Shown in pieces: positions 1-7,726 of a DNA stretch of 34,492 bases. The DNA is taken from contig JBCCEJ010000060.1 of NCBI GenBank assembly GCA_039030335.1, positions 1 through 34,492 of the forward strand, in the 5' to 3' direction. Each line of letters begins with the position of its first letter. Within the stretch, counting starts at the first letter, position 1. Source of the DNA: JBCCEJ01 sp039030335. GTDB taxonomy: Bacteria > Pseudomonadota > Gammaproteobacteria > HK1. A program made the position numbers and the translations under genes. The notes beneath the pieces are model-generated. The model was not told the DNA's origin. It made no database searches and worked only from the letters and a program-made list of their open reading frames with translations.

Positions 1-423
1 CGCACGGCCGAGCCGTTGGCCTCACCGGCGATCCGGCCGAACTTCCTGGACGACCAGGTCGACCGCGAGACCATCGTCGGCGGCATGATGCTCGGCCGTG
101 AGATCATGAACGCGCCGCCGATGGACCCGTACCGGGGTGAGGAGACGCGGCCCGGCAAGGACGTGAACACCTTTGACGAGTATCTCGACTACGCGCGCAG
201 CACCGGTGCCACGGTTTATCACCCGGTCGGGACCTGCAAGATGGGCTCTGATTCGATGGCTGTCGTCGATGACCGTCTGCGCGTGCACGGGCTCGAAGGC
301 CTGCGTGTCGTCGACGCGTCGATCATGCCGACGCTCGTATCAGGCAACACGAATGCGCCGACCATCATGATCGCCGAGAAAGCCTCGGACATGATTCGTG
401 AGGACGCGCGCGCTTCGGCCTGA
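1..423 (+). CDS. GMC-family oxidoreductase (choline-dehydrogenase-like), C-terminal part
   Basis: The reading frame is open from the first base, so the gene begins outside the window and only about 140 C-terminal residues are present. They carry the GMC C-terminal signature: the block HPVGTCKMG with the catalytic histidine, then LRVVDASIMPTLVSGNTNAPT, which lines the active site and holds the second conserved polar position, and a final helix with IAEKA. GMC enzymes are FAD-dependent and oxidise alcohols or choline-like substrates to aldehydes. The N-terminal FAD-binding motif is not visible, so the substrate cannot be narrowed. The gene converges on the leftward MATE-like gene, with a strong hairpin at the junction. 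Family assignment is secure; specificity is unknown. Confidence 0.93.
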   Translation, partial: RTAEPLASPAIRPNFLDDQVDRETIVGGMMLGREIMNAPPMDPYRGEETRPGKDVNTFDEYLDYARSTGATVYHPVGTCKMGSDSMAVVDDRLRVHGLEGLRVVDASIMPTLVSGNTNAPTIMIAEKASDMIREDARASA

Positions 424-446
424 GCGCACGTCTGGCGCTTGATTTG

Positions 447-1766
447 TCAGCCGCCGGGGTTGAGTTTCCCCCGGCGTTTCAGCTGCAGCGTTTTGACGAG
501 CAAAATCGCACCCTCGACGCCAAATGCGGCGGTGAGCGCGAAGAGCCCCAGGGCCGCGCCGTTGTCAGCCGCCACGGCTACGCCCAAACCGCCGACGGCG
601 GCAACGGCGACCAGCCGCAAGCCCGATGACAGTGCCAGCACGGCCGTGCTGCGGCACGTGATCAGTAACCCACGTGTCGTCGCTGCCAGCCCCATCATCA
701 GCGCGAGCGGGACACCGATGCCCAGCGCGAGGCCGGCGTAGTCGGCGATTTCGTCAGTGAGGCCCATCGCTCCGCGCAATGCGAAATCGTTGACGGCCGG
801 GATGAAGGCGAGCGCGAGGACGGCGGCGAAGATGAGTGTTATCTGCACACAGAACACACCGATCACGTAGAGGTCGGTGCGGGTTTGCGCCAGGGCCTGC
901 AGAGTCAGCGTCAGGTTGCGCAGCGGACTCAGCAGCACTTTCAGGATGCTGTCCACGACACCGTAGGCGGCCAGCGCCAGTTCGGGGCGCGGCAACCGGC
1001 CGAGAAACAGGCTGACCAGGAAATTGACGCCCTGCTCGGCTGCGTGCATGACCATGATCGGCCACGCGAAAACCCAGATCTCGCGGTAGCGCGGCAGCGG
1101 GCGGCTTCGTGGTTCAAACCGGCGATAGATCGGCCATGCGAACAACACTGAATACGTGGTTTCTACCGAGATACAGCAAATGATCGCGGCGGCGCCGACG
1201 ACCGCCCCGTCCAGCCACAGTGACAGGAGCGGCAGCGCCGCGCCGAGCGCGATGAGCCTGACGACCGTGCCGTAGGAGACCAGCAGCGTCCGGCGTGCGC
1301 GCATCATCGTCGCGTACATGACCGAGCGCACCGCCACCAGCGGCAGCATCAGAAACAGCAGGGTCGTGCAGAGCCGCGCATCGCGCACGACTTCCGGGCG
1401 GAGCCCGAAGGCGTCGCCGAATACGCGATCGCCAAGCGGGGTCAGGCCGAGCGCCAGCCACACCCATCCGACCGCGCACATCACCTGGGCGCTGAAGGCG
1501 AGCATGCGCCGCACGCTGGCGCGGTCGCGGATGTACGACACCGACACCATCTGGCACGCCCAGAGCGGACTGCCCATCGTGCTGTGGAAGAAGAACGCGA
1601 TGCTGTAGGCCGCGAGAATGGGCGCCGGATTGTCCATGCGCGCGAGGAAGCCGGCGACGATGGCGTGCGAGACCATCGTCAGCTCGGCCGTCAGCATCAG
1701 CGGCATGAAAAACCGGTACGCGTCGCGAAGGCGCACGCGGCTGGCGCCCGTGTCGGTCTGGCTCAC
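447..1766 (-). CDS. MATE/MOP-superfamily-like polytopic membrane protein
   Basis: This 439-residue protein is almost entirely hydrophobic, with about 12 predicted transmembrane segments and a short basic C-terminal tail (KRRGK). The N-terminus (RFFMPLMLTAELTMVSHAIVAGFLAR) has the layout of the first helix of MATE/MVF-type flippases and of the ANKH-like branch. There is an internal repeat feel, with a second half starting near YREIWVFAWPIMVMHAAEQ. Such proteins are cation-coupled exporters or lipid/sugar flippases in the inner membrane; no substrate can be read. The start is GTG at 1766, with AGGAG 12 nt upstream. It lies 45 bp downstream of E1 beta on the same strand, so it may be the last gene of that operon. 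Other multi-spanning exporters cannot be fully excluded. Confidence 0.65.
   Translation of the reverse strand: MSQTDTGASRVRLRDAYRFFMPLMLTAELTMVSHAIVAGFLARMDNPAPILAAYSIAFFFHSTMGSPLWACQMVSVSYIRDRASVRRMLAFSAQVMCAVGWVWLALGLTPLGDRVFGDAFGLRPEVVRDARLCTTLLFLMLPLVAVRSVMYATMMRARRTLLVSYGTVVRLIALGAALPLLSLWLDGAVVGAAAIICCISVETTYSVLFAWPIYRRFEPRSRPLPRYREIWVFAWPIMVMHAAEQGVNFLVSLFLGRLPRPELALAAYGVVDSILKVLLSPLRNLTLTLQALAQTRTDLYVIGVFCVQITLIFAAVLALAFIPAVNDFALRGAMGLTDEIADYAGLALGIGVPLALMMGLAATTRGLLITCRSTAVLALSSGLRLVAVAAVGGLGVAVAADNGAALGLFALTAAFGVEGAILLVKTLQLKRRGKLNPGG
452..476 (+). terminator. Hairpin at a convergent gene junction, probable terminator
   Basis: An 8-bp perfect stem CGCCGGGG/CCCCGGCG encloses a 9-nt loop (460-468) and is followed by TTTC. 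It lies 28 nt after the GMC stop and inside the last codons of the convergent MATE-like gene. The strong GC stem fits transcription termination for the rightward gene, but the T-tract is short, so this is only a likely call. Confidence 0.4.
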
Positions 1767-1811
1767 CAGGTCAGGCGGCTCCTGGCGCCGGACGGTCGGA
1801 GTGGTGTCGAA

Positions 1812-2783
1812 TCACGCGGCGCGCGACGGGCTGCGCAGCACCTCGCGCACGCCGTCGGCGATCTTCGAGCGATCCGGAAAGACGTGATCTTCGAGCGACG
1901 GTGCATAGGGGATGGGTACCTGCAGCGCGCAGACGCGCTTCACGGGCGCTTTCAATGCCGCGAACGTGTCCGGGTCTTCGGTGACCAGCGCCGCGATCTC
2001 AGCCGACACCCCGGCCGTCGGCCCGGCCTCATCGGCGATCACCAGATGTCCGGTCTTGCGTACCGACTGGCGGATGGCCTCGACGTCGAGTGGCACGAGC
2101 GTGCGGGGGTCCAGCACCTCGGCGGAGATCCCTTCGCCCGCCAGTGTTTCAGCCGCGGCCAACGACTCCGACACCAGCCACGCGAGCGCCACGATGGTCA
2201 CATCGCTGCCGCTGCGTTTGATGTCGGCTACGCCGAACGGCAGCGTGTACTCCTCTTCGGGCACCGGTCCCGTCGTTTCCAGCAACCGCTCGGATTCAAA
2301 CGAGATCACCGGGTTGTCGTCGCGAATGGCGCTCTTGACGAGCCCTTTCAGATCGTAGGGCGTCGATGGCAGCAGGATCTTCAGGCCAGACAGATTCACG
2401 AACATCGAGTACGGGCTTTGCGAATGCTGCGCCGCCCGCCGGGTGCCGCCGCCGACGTTCGCCCGGTAGAGGATCGGGAATCGGGCCTGACCGCCGAACA
2501 TGTAGTGGATCTTCGACGCCTGGTTGACGACTTGATCCATCGCGACGAACGCGAAGGTCACGGCGCGCCAGTCGACGATGGGCCGCATGCCGGCGCCGGC
2601 CGCGCCGATCGCCATGCCGGTTAGCGCGCCTTCCGCGATCGGTGTAGCGCGAATCCGCTCAGGACCAAACTCCTTCAACAATCCACCGGGCGCGTCGGTC
2701 GACATGTGGAACACGGTCGGGTCGCGGCGCATCTCTTCGGCGAACGCTTCGAGGCTTGCCGCTGCGTAGGTGATCTCGCGCAT
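1812..2783 (-). CDS. 2-oxoacid (pyruvate/acetoin-type) dehydrogenase E1 component, beta subunit
   Basis: The 323-residue protein is a transketolase-like E1 beta subunit. With E1 alpha it forms the thiamine-diphosphate heterotetramer that decarboxylates a 2-oxoacid or cleaves acetoin. Recognisable blocks are the TPIAEG motif with the conserved glutamate (E51) that activates the cofactor, the pyrimidine-binding region up to AAQHSQSPYSMF, and the C-terminal transketolase domain (VTIVALAWLVSES, then LDPRTLVPLD, then VIADEAG). The N-terminus is odd. The usual acidic GEDVG segment is replaced by a shorter HMSTDAPGG stretch, so this is a divergent member. ATG 2783 was chosen over the upstream TTG 2798 because it lies 11 bp after the E1 alpha stop and follows a GAGG sequence. 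No E2 or E3 gene is visible, so the complex is incomplete here. Confidence 0.9.
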   Translation of the reverse strand: MREITYAAASLEAFAEEMRRDPTVFHMSTDAPGGLLKEFGPERIRATPIAEGALTGMAIGAAGAGMRPIVDWRAVTFAFVAMDQVVNQASKIHYMFGGQARFPILYRANVGGGTRRAAQHSQSPYSMFVNLSGLKILLPSTPYDLKGLVKSAIRDDNPVISFESERLLETTGPVPEEEYTLPFGVADIKRSGSDVTIVALAWLVSESLAAAETLAGEGISAEVLDPRTLVPLDVEAIRQSVRKTGHLVIADEAGPTAGVSAEIAALVTEDPDTFAALKAPVKRVCALQVPIPYAPSLEDHVFPDRSKIADGVREVLRSPSRAA

Positions 2784-2794
2784 GGTCTCTACCC

Positions 2795-3772
2795 TCAAGC
2801 GGCGTAAACGTCTTCCAACGCCGACTCGGGCGTTGGCAGCGGACTGGCAGCGGCAAATTCGACCGCCGCATCCAGCGCGGCCTCGATCTCAGCCTCCATC
2901 TCGGCAAGCGCCTTCGCGTCCAGCCCTTGCTGGCGTAGCTGGTTGGTGAGCGCCGCGATCGGGTCCTTGTCCATCCACGCGCGTACCTCTTCTTCAGGGC
3001 GTGCGTCCGGCTGGCTCGGTCGTTCGGTATGGCGGCGGTGGCGATAAGTCTTCGCTTCGATGAGCGTCGGGCCGTCTCCGGCGCGCGCGCGCGCAACGGC
3101 CGTTACGGCCGCTTCGTAGACCGCGCTCACATCGTTGCCGTCGACGATCACACCCGGAATGCCGTATCCGGGGGCGCGGGCGGCGACGTCTGTGACCGGC
3201 ACCGTGGCACTCGCCGGTGTATTGACCGCCCAGAGATTGTTTTCGCAGACGTAGACGATCGGGAGCTTCCATTGCGCTGCGATGTTGATCGACTCGTGGA
3301 ACGGTCCGGCGTTGGATGCGCCGTCACCGAAGAACGCGACGGCCACGCGGTCGTTACCCTTCAGCTGATTGGCGAGCGCGGCACCGGTGATGATCGAGAG
3401 CCCGCCCGCGACGATGCCGTTGGCGCCCAGCATGCCGATGTCGAAATCGGCGATGTGCATCGAACCGCCCTTGCCCTTGCAATAGCCGGTCGCGCGGCCG
3501 TAGAGCTCAGCCATCATGCGATTCAGATCGGCGCCTTTTGCGATGCAGTGCCCGTGGCCACGGTGCGTGCTGATGATCTGGTCATCGGTGTCGAGCGCAC
3601 CGCACACCCCGACGGCGACGGCTTCCTCTCCGATGTAGCAGTGCACGACGCCGTGGATGTTGCCGTTTACAAAATCGTCGGACGCGCGCTCTTCGAAACG
3701 CCGGATGGTCTGCATCTGGCGCAGCATCTCGCACTGCTGCTCGAAGGTGGGCTTCAGGTTGGATTGCGACAT
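2795..3772 (-). CDS. 2-oxoacid (pyruvate/acetoin-type) dehydrogenase E1 component, alpha subunit
   Basis: The 325-residue protein has the full E1 alpha layout: IRRFEERA near residue 24, the GEEAVAVG helix, STHRGHGH, YGRATGYCKGKGGSMH, and the thiamine-diphosphate/Mg motif that starts GDGASNAG at 149-156 and ends with the NN pair at 178-179. This type of chain (acetoin dehydrogenase alpha, PdhA) pairs with the beta subunit encoded just downstream. ATG 3772 (MSQSNLK) was chosen because AGGGGA lies about 7 nt upstream; the in-frame extension to 3970 looks non-coding. The gene is divergent from the NTAQ1-like gene across 146 bp. Exact substrate (pyruvate, acetoin, other 2-oxoacid) is not determinable, especially with no E2/E3 in view. 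Confidence 0.93.
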   Translation of the reverse strand: MSQSNLKPTFEQQCEMLRQMQTIRRFEERASDDFVNGNIHGVVHCYIGEEAVAVGVCGALDTDDQIISTHRGHGHCIAKGADLNRMMAELYGRATGYCKGKGGSMHIADFDIGMLGANGIVAGGLSIITGAALANQLKGNDRVAVAFFGDGASNAGPFHESINIAAQWKLPIVYVCENNLWAVNTPASATVPVTDVAARAPGYGIPGVIVDGNDVSAVYEAAVTAVARARAGDGPTLIEAKTYRHRRHTERPSQPDARPEEEVRAWMDKDPIAALTNQLRQQGLDAKALAEMEAEIEAALDAAVEFAAASPLPTPESALEDVYAA

Positions 3773-3918
3773 GCGGTGCTCCCCTGGTTGGCGCGGCTGG
3801 TCAGGTCTGCGTACATTGGTCCGGGCACGCGTGGACACTACGGTAACATCGGCGGGGAAATCGCGCGCCTGCGGTAGCGCAGCGCCAATGGGGCCGCCGG
3901 TGCCGGTCGCCCTCGCAG

Positions 3919-4545
3919 ATGAATGCCTGGAAACCGCAGCTGGCGCACACTTTGTCAGATTCCCCAACACACTCGCCGCCAGATCGTTACTGGCCGTTTT
4001 ACTGCGAAGAAAACGCGTGGTGGCTGGCGCGCGCGCGCGGCCATCGAGGCGGATTCGTGACCTTTATCTCCAACGTCGCTGGTCAGGTTCTGATGCTTCG
4101 CCAGCGTGCCGGCGACGGAGATCAGCAGCTGGTCGTGTGGGACTATCACGTCGTCTGGCTTGAATGGGCCGAGATGGGATGGCGGGTATTCGATCCAGAT
4201 CATATGGCGACGCCGGACGCGGAGTCTGACCCGGCGGCGGGCGTCGCCGCGGACGCTTATCTGCGCGCCAGTTTCCCTGCGCTCAGTCAACCCTACCAGC
4301 GGCTGGCGCCCTGCTTTCGACTGATCGACGCGGCGCCGTTCCTCGCAGATTTTGCGAGCGACCGCTCGCATATGCGTACGGTTGCCGAAGACGGCACTGC
4401 CACCTGGCTGCAGCCGCCGCCGCCGTGGCCGGCACCGGGCCGAGGGCACAATCTCGATCGCTACATCGATATGGGGTCCGACGGCCCCGGCCGGGTTCTG
4501 ATGCTGCCGGATCTGTTGCGGTTCGTTGGAGCGGGCGCGGCGTGA
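3919..4545 (+). CDS. Protein N-terminal glutamine amidohydrolase homologue (NTAQ1/WDYHV family)
   Basis: The 208-residue protein matches the family that converts N-terminal Gln of proteins to Glu, known mainly from the eukaryotic Arg/N-degron pathway. Nearly every family signature is present: YCEENAW with catalytic Cys29, FISN (49-52), VVWDYHVV with catalytic His77, VFDPD with catalytic Asp92, FASDRSHM (145-152) and PPPPWP (166-171). Length is close to the human enzyme. The start is ATG 3919; the ribosome-binding site is weak. The stop TGA overlaps the GTG start of the downstream exporter, so the two are translationally coupled. In bacteria, a product with N-terminal Glu could become a substrate for a Bpt-type leucyl-transferase and ClpS, but neither gene is in this window. 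Family call is strong; physiological substrate is inferred. Confidence 0.9.
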   Translation: MNAWKPQLAHTLSDSPTHSPPDRYWPFYCEENAWWLARARGHRGGFVTFISNVAGQVLMLRQRAGDGDQQLVVWDYHVVWLEWAEMGWRVFDPDHMATPDAESDPAAGVAADAYLRASFPALSQPYQRLAPCFRLIDAAPFLADFASDRSHMRTVAEDGTATWLQPPPPWPAPGRGHNLDRYIDMGSDGPGRVLMLPDLLRFVGAGAA

Positions 4546-5987
4546 GCGAGCAGGGCGAAAGGATTCCACCGGTGGCAGCCGATCAGGAATCGCGGCAGTC
4601 CGGGCGCCTGCGCGCTCTTGCCGTGGTGCTCTGCGTCGGTCTCGGCGTTGCGGCAGGTCCGCTCGACACGGCCGTCAACGTCGCGTTCCCTTCCATTACC
4701 GCGGCGTTTGGCGTCGATGTGGATGCCATCCAGTGGGTGGTCGTCAGCTACGTATTGACCTATTCGAGTTTGCTGCTCGGGTTTGGTCGTCTGGCCGATC
4801 TGTACGGGCACCGCCGGATCTTCGTGATCGGTATCGTCTGGAGCATCGTCGCGCTGGCTGGCTGCGGGCTCGCGCGCGAATTTGGCTGGTTCTTGCTGGC
4901 GAGATTTGCGCAAGGCGTCGGGACGGCGCTGCTGCTCTGCACCGGGCCGGCGCTGATGACGCTGTCGTTTGCGCCATCGGAGCGCACGAAGGTGCTCGCG
5001 TGGTACGCATTAGCGTTTTCGGTAGCGACGGCTTCAGGTCCTCTGGCGGGTGGCCTGCTGGTCGAGGCCTTCGGCTGGGCCGGCGTGTTCTGGTTTCGCA
5101 TTCCGGTGCTATTGCTGGCACTCGCCGGCGCGTTCTTTGTGCTGCCGGCACGCGGCGCGGCCTCGGACGCGGAGCCGTTCGACCTCTTCGGCGCGCTGCT
5201 GCTGGCGCTGACGGTCGTCGGCGTCATGGCGGTCATGAACCAGGTTGGCCGCGGACACTTAGGCCTCGATGTTCGCACGGTGGGCGATCTGGTGCCGTGG
5301 CTGGTGCTCGTGGCCGCGCTGGCCGCGGGCGCTGGCTTTATCGCCCGTTCGCTGAAAAGCGCCGCACCGATCATCGATCTGCGCCTCTTTCGCGTGCGCC
5401 TTTTCGCAGCCGCCTGCGGGGCGCACGTGCTCGTCAACGCCGCGAGTTTCATGATCATGCTGCTCGTGCCGTTCTATCTCGCCCGCACGCTCGAAGGCGA
5501 GGCGCAGTGGATCGGGCTGTTCCTCGCGATGTATCCACTCGGTGCCGTGCTCGCCTCGTTGCTCGCGCGTCGTGCGCTGGAACGTTTTGGCGCGCTGCAG
5601 CTCGGGCAGGTATCGCTGTTGCTGGCCGCGGCGGGCCTGTTCGCGATCAGCTACTGGCCGGCGCAGTGGCAGGCACTCGCTGTCGCGGGGGCACTGTTGG
5701 TGCACGGCGTTGGCTACGGTCTGTTCCAGGTCGTGGCCGTCGACATCGTCATGGGCACGGTGCCGCGTTCGCAGCAGGGCATCGGCGGGTCGCTCAATAT
5801 GTTGACCCGCACGCTGGGTGTCGTCACCGGGGCCAGCCTGGGTTCGCTGCTGTTCGTGGCATTAGGCGGAAGCATGGCCGCGGATACCGCCACCTATCTG
5901 CACGCGCATGCCGTGGTGTTCGCGACGGCCGGCGGGGTCACGGTGCTGGCCGTGACCGCGCTCACCTGGATCGCAAAAGATCGTTAG
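4542..5987 (+). CDS. MFS transporter, DHA2 (EmrB/QacA-like) drug-exporter type
   Basis: The 481-residue inner-membrane protein has the layout of 14-helix DHA2 proton-coupled exporters. TM1 contains PLDTAVNVAFPSI (family consensus LDTTIVNVALP). IQWVVVSYVL precedes motif A in GRLADLYGHRR, and the TM5 region GPLAGGLLVEAFGWAGVFW matches motif C. GTG 4542 was chosen because it overlaps the NTAQ1-like stop (GTGA) with GGAG 10 nt upstream; the longer frame from 4425 overlaps real coding sequence. Coupling to the amidohydrolase gene suggests co-expression, but no shared substrate is evident. Nearby amidases could also supply its substrate. Family certain, ligand unknown. Confidence 0.9.
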   Translation: MSEQGERIPPVAADQESRQSGRLRALAVVLCVGLGVAAGPLDTAVNVAFPSITAAFGVDVDAIQWVVVSYVLTYSSLLLGFGRLADLYGHRRIFVIGIVWSIVALAGCGLAREFGWFLLARFAQGVGTALLLCTGPALMTLSFAPSERTKVLAWYALAFSVATASGPLAGGLLVEAFGWAGVFWFRIPVLLLALAGAFFVLPARGAASDAEPFDLFGALLLALTVVGVMAVMNQVGRGHLGLDVRTVGDLVPWLVLVAALAAGAGFIARSLKSAAPIIDLRLFRVRLFAAACGAHVLVNAASFMIMLLVPFYLARTLEGEAQWIGLFLAMYPLGAVLASLLARRALERFGALQLGQVSLLLAAAGLFAISYWPAQWQALAVAGALLVHGVGYGLFQVVAVDIVMGTVPRSQQGIGGSLNMLTRTLGVVTGASLGSLLFVALGGSMAADTATYLHAHAVVFATAGGVTVLAVTALTWIAKDR

Positions 5988-6058
5988 CCAGTCATTTGCG
6001 GCCAGCGCGGACTCGGGCGGCATCTGGCATGATTTGTCGCGCTTTGGCATCCGGACAG

Positions 6059-6253
6059 ATGATGATGGACGACGCGGAACTCGAACGCGCAGCTCGCGAA
6101 GCGGGCCTGGAGCGCTACCTTGAACACGATCGCGAGAGCCTCGCGCGCGCCTTTCAGGCAGCCCGGGGATATCAATCCCGGCGGCTCGTCGTGGCACCGC
6201 TCGGCGGTGAACCGTCGCACGTTTTTCGGGCTCGCGAGGACGGCGAGTCATGA
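6059..6253 (+). CDS. AtzG-like (DUF4089/GatC-like) small amidase subunit
   Basis: This 64-residue protein starts with three consecutive ATG codons (6059, 6062, 6065) and ends in an ATGA overlap with the amidase gene. It has an N-terminal acidic helix (DDAELERAAREAGLERYLEHD), a second helix (RESLARAFQAAR) and a C-terminal EPSHVFRARE tail. That tail resembles the EPAxVFRA end of AtzG-like proteins, small chains that bind AtzE-type amidases much as GatC binds GatA. The role inferred is stabilising or completing the active site of the downstream amidase. A start at ATG 6029 is possible but adds an unconvincing N-terminus. Similarity is read by eye from a short sequence, so confidence is moderate; the overlap and position support it. 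Confidence 0.65.
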   Translation: MMMDDAELERAAREAGLERYLEHDRESLARAFQAARGYQSRRLVVAPLGGEPSHVFRAREDGES

Positions 6254-7647
6254 CCGCTACGCACTACACGAGCTGGCTCGACCTCGCGGCTGAGATCCGT
6301 GACGGTAAAACCACCTCCGAAGCGGTGGTCAGCGCCCATCTGGATCGCATCGCAGCGGTTGAGCCACATCTGAACGCGTTCATCACGGTCACGGCCGAGG
6401 CGGCCCTGGAGCAGGCGCGGGCGGTCGACCGCAAGATCGCCGCTGGCGAGGCCGTAGGGGCGCTCGCTGGCGTGCCTTATGCACTGAAGGACATCATCGA
6501 CACAGCCGGTTTGTTGACGACGTGCCATTCCGCGATCCGTGCCGACCACGTTCCGGACGCCGATGCCAACGTTGCCGCTCGACTTGCCGATGCCGACGGG
6601 GTGCTGGTCGGCAAACTCTCGACGCACGAGTTTGCGATCGGCGGCCCGTCGTTCGATCTGCCGTGGCCGCCGGCGCGCAATCCCTGGAATCGCAACTATT
6701 TCCCCGGCGGCTCATCGAGCGGATCGGGCAGCGCGGTAGCGGCCGGCATGGTGCCGCTGGCGCTCGGCACCGATACCGCTGGTTCGGTGCGCAACCCGGC
6801 GAGCCTCTGCGGCATCGTCGGCATGAAAGCCACGTACGGGCGGGTCAGCCGGAGCGGCGTGTTTCCGCTGTCGTTTTCGCTGGACCACGTCGGGCCGATG
6901 ACGCGTCTGGTCGCCGAGAACGCCGCGGCATTGCAGATCCTCGCCGGCCACGACCCGGCCGACCCGGGCAGCGCCGCCGTGCCGGTCGATGATTTCAGTC
7001 GCGACCTCGCCGCCGGTGTGTCCGGGCTGCGCGTCGGCGTGCTCCGGCACTTCTACGCCGAAGACATCGAAGCCGAAGCGCCGGTCAGGGATGGCATCGA
7101 CGCGGCGGCCGAACAACTGGCCGCCATTGGCGCCGACGTGGTCGAGGTGCGCACGCGTGCGCTTCGCGAATACGTCGAATGCAATCGCGTATTGCTGACC
7201 TCCGAAGCGTTTTCGGTGCACGAGCAGTGGCTCCAGGAGCGCCCGGCAGACTACGGTGCGCTGGCTCGCGAGCGCCTGACGGTCGGGGCGTTTCTGCGCG
7301 CGGTCGATTACGTGCAGGCGAACCGTCAGAAACGCCATCTCTGCGCAGAGATGAACCGTCTGTTCGACGATGTCGACGTGTTGATCACCGCCTCGTCGAT
7401 GGACTGCACGGTGCGCATCGACGATCCGGCTGAAGTCACCCGAACCTATCAGCGTCAGTCGCGCGCGCCGTTTAACCTGACCGGATTGCCGGCGCTTTCG
7501 ATGCCGTGCGGCTTCGATCCGAACGGCTTGCCGCTTTCGTTTCAGATCGCCGCGCCTGCGTTTTGCGAGGCGCTCATTTACCGTGTCGCCGCCGCGTACG
7601 AAGCGGCGACGGCCTGGCACCACGAGCATCCGCCAGAGCCGCAGTGA
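6250..7647 (+). CDS. Amidase-signature hydrolase, AtzE/GatA-like
   Basis: The 465-residue protein has the complete amidase-signature core. Lys80 lies in ALKDIID, the cis-Ser is Ser155 in the GGSSSGSG loop and the nucleophile Ser179 lies in GTDTAGSVRNPAS, giving the Ser-cisSer-Lys triad. Further family blocks are LNAFITV near the N-terminus, FNLTGLPALSMPCGF and GLPLSFQI near the C-terminus. The enzyme hydrolyses a carboxamide, releasing ammonia or an amine. Its start (ATG 6250) overlaps the stop of the AtzG-like gene, an arrangement typical of AtzG-AtzE pairs, of which 1-carboxybiuret hydrolase is the characterised example. No cyanuric-acid genes (atzD/atzF) are visible, so a different amide substrate is likely. 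GatA is unlikely because gatB is absent. Confidence 0.93.
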   Translation: MTATHYTSWLDLAAEIRDGKTTSEAVVSAHLDRIAAVEPHLNAFITVTAEAALEQARAVDRKIAAGEAVGALAGVPYALKDIIDTAGLLTTCHSAIRADHVPDADANVAARLADADGVLVGKLSTHEFAIGGPSFDLPWPPARNPWNRNYFPGGSSSGSGSAVAAGMVPLALGTDTAGSVRNPASLCGIVGMKATYGRVSRSGVFPLSFSLDHVGPMTRLVAENAAALQILAGHDPADPGSAAVPVDDFSRDLAAGVSGLRVGVLRHFYAEDIEAEAPVRDGIDAAAEQLAAIGADVVEVRTRALREYVECNRVLLTSEAFSVHEQWLQERPADYGALARERLTVGAFLRAVDYVQANRQKRHLCAEMNRLFDDVDVLITASSMDCTVRIDDPAEVTRTYQRQSRAPFNLTGLPALSMPCGFDPNGLPLSFQIAAPAFCEALIYRVAAAYEAATAWHHEHPPEPQ

Positions 7648-7697
7648 GGCAGTCGGCTCGAACGGGGACGCTCCCCGGAACCCGGCGCCATGACAGA

Positions 7698-7715
7698 TTG
7701 GGCCGGCCGGCCCAA
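7698..7715. promoter_or_regulatory. 18-bp perfect palindrome in the leader of the C-S lyase gene
   Basis: TTGGGCCGGCCGGCCCAA is a perfect dyad ending 11 nt before the ATG at 7727. It leaves room only for a weak Shine-Dalgarno-like CGGAA. It could be an operator, or in RNA a hairpin limiting ribosome access. A smaller hairpin, CGGGGA-CGC-TCCCCG at 7663-7677, sits just upstream in the same 79-bp gap, without a T-tract. Confidence 0.45.
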
Positions 7716-7726
7716 CGGAACATCTG

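Noticed and set aside
1584..2624. Long rightward frame (346 codons) opposite the E1 beta gene
   Set aside because: Its product is rich in Arg and His with no domain pattern. It is the antisense shadow of the well-supported E1 beta and MATE-like genes.
3075..3095. Alternating GC runs (also near 4029-4040) as possible Z-DNA or repeat elements
   Set aside because: Both lie in well-supported coding sequence and are explained by Ala/Arg codons in GC-rich DNA.
4526..6058. Long rightward frame running into the AtzG-like gene
   Set aside because: Before 6059 it is an out-of-frame reading of the MFS gene with Arg-rich composition; only the last 64 codons form a plausible protein.
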